Positions 7,108 to 9,516 of a stretch of 9,516 nt of DNA are shown piece by piece (the first letter of the stretch is position 1; each line of letters starts with the position of its first letter). A program made the translations under genes and the position numbers. Origin of the DNA: an uncultured Bacilli bacterium (lineage in GTDB: Bacteria; Bacillota_I; Bacilli_A; RF39; UBA660); assembly GCA_934167785.1 (NCBI GenBank), contig CAKPLX010000044.1:1-9516 (forward strand), written 5' to 3'. Below the pieces are notes generated by a model. The model saw only the letters and a program-made list of their open reading frames with translations, searched no databases and was not told where the DNA came from.

Positions 7108-7136
7108 AATATATCACAAAATTTTTATTTTGTACA
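7108..7136 (-). promoter_or_regulatory. Promoter of the zinc-ribbon/membrane-protein operon
   Basis: On the minus strand, a -35-like TGTACA (7136-7131), a 17-bp spacer and TATATT (7113-7108) predict a start near 7101, about 23 bases before the first gene. The -35 box lies inside the first unit of the tandem operator, so bound repressor would block it. Confidence 0.5.
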
Positions 7137-7152
7137 CATATTTGTACACTTA
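7129..7152. promoter_or_regulatory. Tandem 12-bp operator, TTTGTACAC repeats
   Basis: TTTGTACAC occurs twice with a 12-bp period (7129-7137 and 7141-7149), each containing the palindrome GTAC. It lies between the divergent zinc-ribbon operon and the ribbon-helix-helix gene. Closely spaced direct repeats about one helix turn apart are the usual binding pattern of ribbon-helix-helix repressors, so autoregulation plus operon control is likely. Confidence 0.6.
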
Positions 7153-7193
7153 TTTTTAATTTTTTTTTGGTTACAATAATTATGGTGATGAAA

Positions 7194-7370
7194 ATGAAAA
7201 AATTAAAAATTGAAAAAACAAAAAAAAGCAATGATACAGTAACTAGAACAATAAGAATAAGTGGAGAAACTTTTGATAAAATTAGTGATTTAGCTGAAAA
7301 AAATGAATTAAGTTTTAATAGTGTAGTAAATCAAATAATTGAGTTTGGATTAAAAAATTTAGAAGAATAA
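7194..7370 (+). CDS. Ribbon-helix-helix (Arc/CopG-like) regulator, 58 aa
   Basis: The N-terminus is lysine-rich (MKKLKIEKTKK). It is followed by a beta strand TVTRTIRIS, a helix GETFDKISDLAEKN and a second helix SFNSVVNQIIEFGLKNL, the standard ribbon-helix-helix DNA-binding fold, which acts as a dimer. The strand residues T/R/R would contact the DNA. The ATG at 7194 is preferred because GGTGAT (7184-7189) lies at ribosome-binding distance; ATGs at 7182 and 7188 are in frame and add four or two residues. It is divergent from the zinc-ribbon operon, and the tandem GTACAC operator between them is its likely target. No clear promoter of its own is visible beyond a TACAAT at 7172-7177. Confidence 0.85.
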   Translation: MKKLKIEKTKKSNDTVTRTIRISGETFDKISDLAEKNELSFNSVVNQIIEFGLKNLEE

Positions 7371-7379
7371 TAAAATTTA

Positions 7380-7408
7380 TTGACTTTATCATTAATTCAA
7401 AGTATAAT
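7380..7408 (+). promoter_or_regulatory. Strong promoter of the antitoxin RNA
   Basis: TTGACT (7380-7385), a 17-bp spacer and a perfect TATAAT (7403-7408) give one of the best SigmaA-type promoters in the window. The predicted start is near 7415, and no reading frame with a ribosome binding site follows. Confidence 0.75.
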
Positions 7409-7420
7409 AATAATAGGAAA

Positions 7421-7433
7421 TGGAGAAACCACA
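7421..7433 (+). repeat. Antitoxin copy of the pairing repeat
   Basis: TGGAGAAACCACA here and TGGAGGCAAACCACA at 7643-7657 are direct repeats on the plus strand (a 2-bp insertion in the second). Because the two RNAs are read from opposite strands, the repeats make the RNAs complementary. In addition GTGGTTTGCC (7437-7446) is present inverted at 7647-7656. Confidence 0.6.
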
Positions 7434-7458
7434 AACGTGGTTTGCCAGGTTTGTATGT

Positions 7459-7497
7459 AAAAAACACATTGCCCGGTCAAGACAGATGTGTTTTTTT
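7459..7497. terminator. Bidirectional terminator shared by toxin and antitoxin RNAs
   Basis: AAAACACAT (7461-7469) pairs with ATGTGTTTT (7486-7494) around a 16-nt loop. The plus strand continues in T (to 7497), and the minus strand reads six T (7464-7459), so it can stop both converging transcripts. Confidence 0.7.
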
Positions 7498-7502
7498 ATT
7501 GG

Positions 7503-7625
7503 TTATCTACTTTTGCTAATAATTATAACTAGTGCTATAATCAAGGCAAAAGCTATGATAGTTACTCCAATTAATGAATAGTATAAAATAAATATTGTTT
7601 TTATTAGTAATTGCATTTCTATCAT
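7503..7625 (-). CDS. Type I toxin candidate: 40-aa single-span hydrophobic peptide
   Basis: The peptide starts MIEMQLLIKTIFILYYSLIG, continues as one long membrane helix (about residues 11-36), and ends in a short basic tail SKSR. This is the usual build of membrane-acting type I toxins (Fst, TxpA and holin-like toxins of Firmicutes), although I see no specific family match. The ATG at 7625 is chosen for its strong AAGGAGGTGA site eight bases upstream. The in-frame ATG at 7700 lies upstream of the predicted transcript start, and the one at 7658 has no ribosome binding site. The ribosome binding site is enclosed in a hairpin. A converging antisense-type RNA at 7415-7497 shares its terminator and can pair with its leader. 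On a mobile element it would act as a stability module. Confidence 0.75.
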   Translation of the reverse strand: MIEMQLLIKTIFILYYSLIGVTIIAFALIIALVIIISKSR

Positions 7626-7633
7626 AAGCCTCA

Positions 7634-7648
7634 CCTCCTTTATGGAGG
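7634..7648 (-). promoter_or_regulatory. Hairpin that hides the toxin ribosome binding site
   Basis: On the toxin mRNA, CCTCC (7648-7644) pairs with GGAGG (7638-7634) across a 5-nt loop, and the GGAGG is the Shine-Dalgarno core. Intramolecular masking of the toxin ribosome binding site is a known feature of type I toxin mRNAs such as fst. Confidence 0.65.
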
Positions 7649-7686
7649 CAAACCACATCTGTTTATTCTCATTCCCTATGCAGAAC

Positions 7687-7715
7687 ATTATAGTACACAT
7701 TTACATATTTGTCTA
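7687..7715 (-). promoter_or_regulatory. Strong promoter of the toxin mRNA
   Basis: On the minus strand, TAGACA (7715-7710), a 17-bp spacer and a perfect TATAAT (7692-7687) predict a start near 7680. This gives a leader of about 55 nt and an mRNA of about 220 nt to the shared terminator. The spacer contains GTACAC and ATTTGT, resembling the operator at 7129-7152. Confidence 0.7.
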
Positions 7716-7724
7716 GTAAAAATA

Positions 7725-8018
7725 CTAATTTTTTTTATTATTTATTACTGACAATTTTAAATCTTGTCCATTATCTAATCTTATTTTCAAATAATTTTCT
7801 TCTTCATCAAAAATCATTTCATATTGTGAAGCCAAATCAATATTTATTGAATTTAGCATATCAAAAATAATTAATATTCCTGTTTTATACTTGTATTTGC
7901 AAACCGCATTTATAAAATAAATGTTACAATTTAAAACTCCCTCCATTTCTAATAAAACATTATTCAAATAAAAATTATCTTTTACTATTTTGTTTAGTTC
8001 TTTTTCTCTTACAATCAT
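7725..8018 (-). CDS. Unknown 97-aa protein next to the integrase
   Basis: This is a soluble, mixed alpha/beta-looking protein. It begins MIVREKELNKIVKDNFYLNN, has a central NCNIYFINAVCKYKYKTG segment and ends in an acidic region with a strand-like YLKIRLDNGQDLKLSV. It has three cysteines or fewer in no metal-binding arrangement, no membrane span and no helix-turn-helix that I can see. The start at 8018 follows AGGAAA at good distance. It begins 11 bp after the integrase stop codon and is surely co-transcribed with it. That position would suit an excision or accessory factor, but it lacks the winged-helix look of a typical excisionase. It could equally be unrelated cargo. Confidence 0.75.
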   Translation of the reverse strand: MIVREKELNKIVKDNFYLNNVLLEMEGVLNCNIYFINAVCKYKYKTGILIIFDMLNSINIDLASQYEMIFDEEENYLKIRLDNGQDLKLSVINNKKN

Positions 8019-8029
8019 AATACATTTTC

Positions 8030-9013
8030 CTACTTTCTTTTTAGATTTGCTAAAGGTGAATACCTTTGATAATTAGTCCTTAAGTCATTTGTATCTAAAT
8101 CCAAATATGCCTCTTCTGTAACTTTAACAGAGGAATGACCTAATATTCTAGATAAAGTATAAATATCACCTCCCTGCATTAAAAATCTTTTAGCAAAATT
8201 ATTTCTTAGCATATGTGGGTGAATTTCCTCTAATCCAATTCTAACACCATATTTCTTAAAATTTGTTTCATAATTTGAAACACTTAATGGCTTTCCTTTA
8301 TTTGTACAAAAAATATATTCTGATTGTCTATATCTATCTTTATATTTCAGCCATCTTCTTAACTGTTTCAACATCTCTTCTGAAAAAAACACATATCTAT
8401 CTTTTTTTCCTTTTGTATTTTCTGATGGTAACAATATTGTTCTATTTATATAATCTATATCTTTTTCTTGTATTAATAACGTTTCACCTAATCTCATACC
8501 GGTATCGAATATTAATTGTGTTATTATATAGTCCCTATATTCATGAAACTTAGATAAATCAAATATTCTTAATAATCTATTAAATTCATCATTCTTTATA
8601 AATCCAACTACTTTTCGAGAGCATTTTATTTCTTTTATTCTTGTTACTGGATTGCTTGTAATATATCTATTTTTATATAAATAATTGTAAAATACTTTTA
8701 TATTTCTAATATAATTATTAATTGTTGTAATTTCAATTTTCTTTCCGTAATCTTCCCTATTTTCAGGAAAATTTATATTTTTGGTTTCTTCATTACTTGT
8801 TACAGTATATTTTCCCCTATCTTGTAAATATTTAATATATTCTCTTATGTGTAATTCTTTTGTATCTTCTGCTGATTTAACATTTTGAACTTCTATTAAA
8901 TAACGAGATAATAATCGTAATGTTTGTTCATAACTATTGATTGTTTTCTCAGCTAAATTTTTAACAGTACAATAATCCATAAAATCATCAATATCATAAT
9001 CAATTTTTTCCAT
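8030..9013 (-). CDS. int: Tyrosine recombinase (integrase) of the element
   Basis: This 327-aa protein is of XerC/XerD-like length. It has an N-terminal SAM-like core-binding domain (about 5-120) and a catalytic domain (about 135-327). The catalytic residues are visible: R174 in TGMRLGE, the lysine in the TKGKKDR hairpin (201-204), H267 and R270 in HMLR, H293 in LGHSS and the nucleophile Y303 in EEAYLDLD. It should catalyse integration and excision between the spo0A 3' end and the element. It lacks a long arm-binding N-terminal domain. The ATG at 9013 follows AGAGAGG at about 10 bases. It is encoded on the same strand as spo0A and lies 212 bp downstream of its stop codon. The 97-aa gene follows 11 bp later. 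Confidence 0.95.
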   Translation of the reverse strand: MEKIDYDIDDFMDYCTVKNLAEKTINSYEQTLRLLSRYLIEVQNVKSAEDTKELHIREYIKYLQDRGKYTVTSNEETKNINFPENREDYGKKIEITTINNYIRNIKVFYNYLYKNRYITSNPVTRIKEIKCSRKVVGFIKNDEFNRLLRIFDLSKFHEYRDYIITQLIFDTGMRLGETLLIQEKDIDYINRTILLPSENTKGKKDRYVFFSEEMLKQLRRWLKYKDRYRQSEYIFCTNKGKPLSVSNYETNFKKYGVRIGLEEIHPHMLRNNFAKRFLMQGGDIYTLSRILGHSSVKVTEEAYLDLDTNDLRTNYQRYSPLANLKRK

Positions 9014-9039
9014 AATAAAAAACCTCTCTTTTTCAAAAA

Positions 9040-9067
9040 TTCATGTTTTAAATATTCAAAACACGAA
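9040..9067 (-). terminator. Hairpin with T tail between spo0A and the integrase
   Basis: On the minus strand, TTCGTGTTTT (9067-9058) pairs with AAAACATGAA (9049-9040), ten pairs with one G-T, across an 8-nt loop, and five T follow. It could end spo0A transcripts before the integrase, act as an attenuator in the integrase leader, or be a protein-binding site. It lies 27 bp before the integrase start. Confidence 0.5.
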
Positions 9068-9116
9068 CCAATGAATAAGAAAAGTTTATAGGTTTCTTTT
9101 TATTTCATTTATTGGT
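9067..9116. repeat. Candidate integrase arm-site pair, right end
   Basis: ACCAATGAATA (plus, 9067-9077) and ACCAATAAATG (minus, 9116-9106) form an imperfect inverted pair. The second is an exact copy of the left-end motif at 970-980. See the left-end cluster for the reasoning. Confidence 0.35.
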
Positions 9117-9150
9117 TTAGTAGCAGATTTTTCACATAATCTATATGCAT
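9109..9150 (-). CDS. Possible 13-codon leader peptide upstream of the integrase
   Basis: An ATG at 9150 follows AAAGGAG by six bases and opens MHIDYVKNLLLNQ before TAA. A small hairpin (ATAGCT/AGCTAT, 9179-9164) precedes the ribosome binding site and the terminator-like hairpin 9067-9040 follows, so a leader-peptide attenuator is conceivable. The peptide has no run of one codon type that would explain sensing. It may be chance. Confidence 0.25.
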   Translation of the reverse strand: MHIDYVKNLLLNQ

Positions 9151-9190
9151 TTTCAACTCCTTTATAGCTTTAGAGCTATTTTTATCTTAT

Positions 9191-9196
9191 ATTATA
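9191..9196 (-). promoter_or_regulatory. Possible -10 box of the integrase operon
   Basis: A perfect TATAAT (9196-9191, minus) lies 30 bp after the rebuilt spo0A stop codon and predicts a start near 9184, ahead of the possible leader peptide. The -35 region is poor (TTGAGT is five bases too far away), so the promoter may be weak or need activation. Confidence 0.35.
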
Positions 9197-9225
9197 ATCC
9201 GCTTCTCTCTAAATATTCACTCAAA

Positions 9226-9420
9226 TTACGCACTCTTTAATTCAAGCCTTAACTTATCAGCAATCATTGCTATAAATTCTGAGTTAGTTGGCTTTCCTTT
9301 AGCTGCTGAAATTGTATAACCAAATATTTTCTCAACAGTCTTTTGGTCTCCTCTACCCCATGCAACTTCTATTGCATGACGTATTGCACGTTCTACACGA
9401 CTTGGAGTTGTATTAAATTT
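9226..9420. repeat. Right copy of the 195-bp direct repeat (attachment region)
   Basis: It matches 667-861 with two mismatches. This copy is in frame with the upstream part of spo0A and is the one that is expressed. It most likely arrived with the element. Confidence 0.9.
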
Positions 9421-9516
9421 TGCTGCTATTTTTGGGTATAAACTTTTTGTAATTTGATTTATAACATCTATATCATTAACTACCATAATAATCGCTTCTC
9501 TTAGATATTGATAACC
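9226..9516 (-). CDS. spo0A: Spo0A, C-terminal 96 residues, gene continues beyond the right edge
   Basis: The frame enters from the right edge as [10 protein letters not shown], then [14 protein letters not shown], and continues through the helix-turn-helix ([20 protein letters not shown]) and the conserved [18 protein letters not shown] tail. Both ends of this stretch match the Spo0A C-terminal DNA-binding domain, which binds 0A boxes to start sporulation. The ATG at 9486 is an internal methionine, not the start. The phosphoreceiver domain lies outside the window. The last 64 codons are identical in protein sequence to the displaced copy at 667-861, so the insertion leaves the protein unchanged. 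The 3' untranslated region is now element DNA. Confidence 0.95.
   Translation of the reverse strand, partial: GYQYLREAIIMVVNDIDVINQITKSLYPKIAAKFNTTPSRVERAIRHAIEVAWGRGDQKTVEKIFGYTISAAKGKPTNSEFIAMIADKLRLELKSA

Larger units (their letters stand above)
7415..7497 (+). ncRNA. Candidate type I antitoxin RNA, about 83 nt
   Basis: This short RNA runs from a consensus promoter to an intrinsic terminator and converges on the small hydrophobic-protein gene at 7503-7625. It has a 5' hairpin AAACCAC (7426-7432) / GTGGTTT (7437-7443) with a 4-nt loop, then a linker and the terminator stem. Its segment TGGAG-AAACCACA (7421-7433) repeats, apart from a 2-bp gap, the plus-strand sequence TGGAGGCAAACCACA at 7643-7657, which is the complement of the toxin leader just before its ribosome binding site. 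The RNA can therefore pair with the toxin mRNA both there and at the shared terminator. This is the layout of the par (fst) locus of pAD1. The family is inferred from architecture only. Confidence 0.7.
862..9420. mobile_element. Integrated element of about 8.56 kb in the 3' end of spo0A
   Basis: The element is bounded by the direct repeats of the spo0A 3' end and carries a tyrosine recombinase next to its right end. It contains eight further protein genes and a small-RNA gene. The right-hand repeat restores the spo0A frame, as is known for elements that insert in 3' ends of tRNA or essential genes. Excision by recombination between the repeats would release an 8559-bp circle (repeat spacing) and leave one intact spo0A. 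No relaxase, coupling protein, phage capsid or terminase gene is visible, so it needs a helper for transfer or moves passively. The boundaries are given as the unit carrying the right-hand copy; the exact crossover cannot be placed. Confidence 0.85.

Noticed and set aside
7038..7193. Long N-terminal extension of the ribbon-helix-helix protein
   Set aside because: It would run through the opposite gene, the promoter and the operator, and the fold begins just after the ATG at 7194.
7426..7497. Possible CRISPR-like or riboswitch structure in the hairpin-rich RNA region
   Set aside because: No regularly spaced repeats and no known riboswitch motif; the opposed promoters, shared terminator and small hydrophobic gene fit a type I toxin-antitoxin system better.
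7626..7700. Longer start (ATG at 7700) for the toxin
   Set aside because: This ATG lies upstream of the predicted transcript start and overlaps the region of the -10 box; the strong ribosome binding site belongs to the ATG at 7625.
7714..7736. Plus-strand terminator-like stem TAGTA/TACTA followed by eight T
   Set aside because: Stem of five mostly A-T pairs in AT-rich DNA; too weak to annotate.
8263..8553. 96-codon plus-strand frame inside the integrase
   Set aside because: It lies antisense to conserved catalytic sequence and has low-complexity Leu/Tyr composition; a shadow frame.
9192..9233. Overlapping GTG frame [13 protein letters not shown] across the spo0A stop
   Set aside because: Protein-like composition but no ribosome binding site and 13 codons only; no support for translation.

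Overview
The window is AT-rich, Gram-positive-like DNA with strong Shine-Dalgarno sites. It carries the 3' end of spo0A, the master regulator of endospore formation, so the host is almost certainly a low-GC spore-forming (or formerly spore-forming) member of the Clostridia. I cannot name the species.

The main event is an integrated element of about 8.56 kb inserted in the 3' part of spo0A. The last 195 bp of spo0A occur twice in the same orientation: a headless copy at 667-861, and a copy at 9226-9420 fused in frame to the rest of spo0A, which runs off the right edge. The copies differ at two bases (670/9229 and 853/9412), both synonymous. A complete tyrosine recombinase (8030-9013) sits next to the right-hand copy. 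The simplest reading is that the element brought its own spo0A 3' end, which rebuilds a functional gene, and displaced the original 3' end to the left.

Layout. 1-666 is host DNA downstream of spo0A: the first codons of a gene at the left edge, a candidate 77-nt small RNA with promoter and terminator (131-207), and a 36-codon gene with its own terminator (272-382). The stretch 383-666 holds only the leader of that gene and no other convincing feature. 667-861 is the displaced spo0A fragment. 862-9225 is the element. From left to right it holds a left-end region with repeated ACCAAT-type motifs; a 576-aa protein with a C-terminal HEPN/DUF4209-like RNxxxH motif (minus); a divergent superfamily 2 helicase (plus); a 519-bp intergenic region with strong hairpins and five TAATCG/CGATTA motifs; a three-gene minus-strand operon of a zinc-ribbon protein and two membrane-anchored proteins; a divergent ribbon-helix-helix regulator with a tandem operator; a type I toxin-antitoxin cassette of par-like layout; an unknown 97-aa gene; and the integrase.

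How it may work together. The integrase moves the element, and the toxin-antitoxin cassette probably stabilises it. The ribbon-helix-helix protein probably controls the envelope/zinc operon and itself. The HEPN protein and helicase form a divergent pair that could be anti-phage cargo, or the helicase could serve element replication. No relaxase, phage structural gene or recognisable replication initiator is present, so the element is neither a self-transferring conjugative element nor a complete phage. The integrase lies directly downstream of, and on the same strand as, the rebuilt spo0A.
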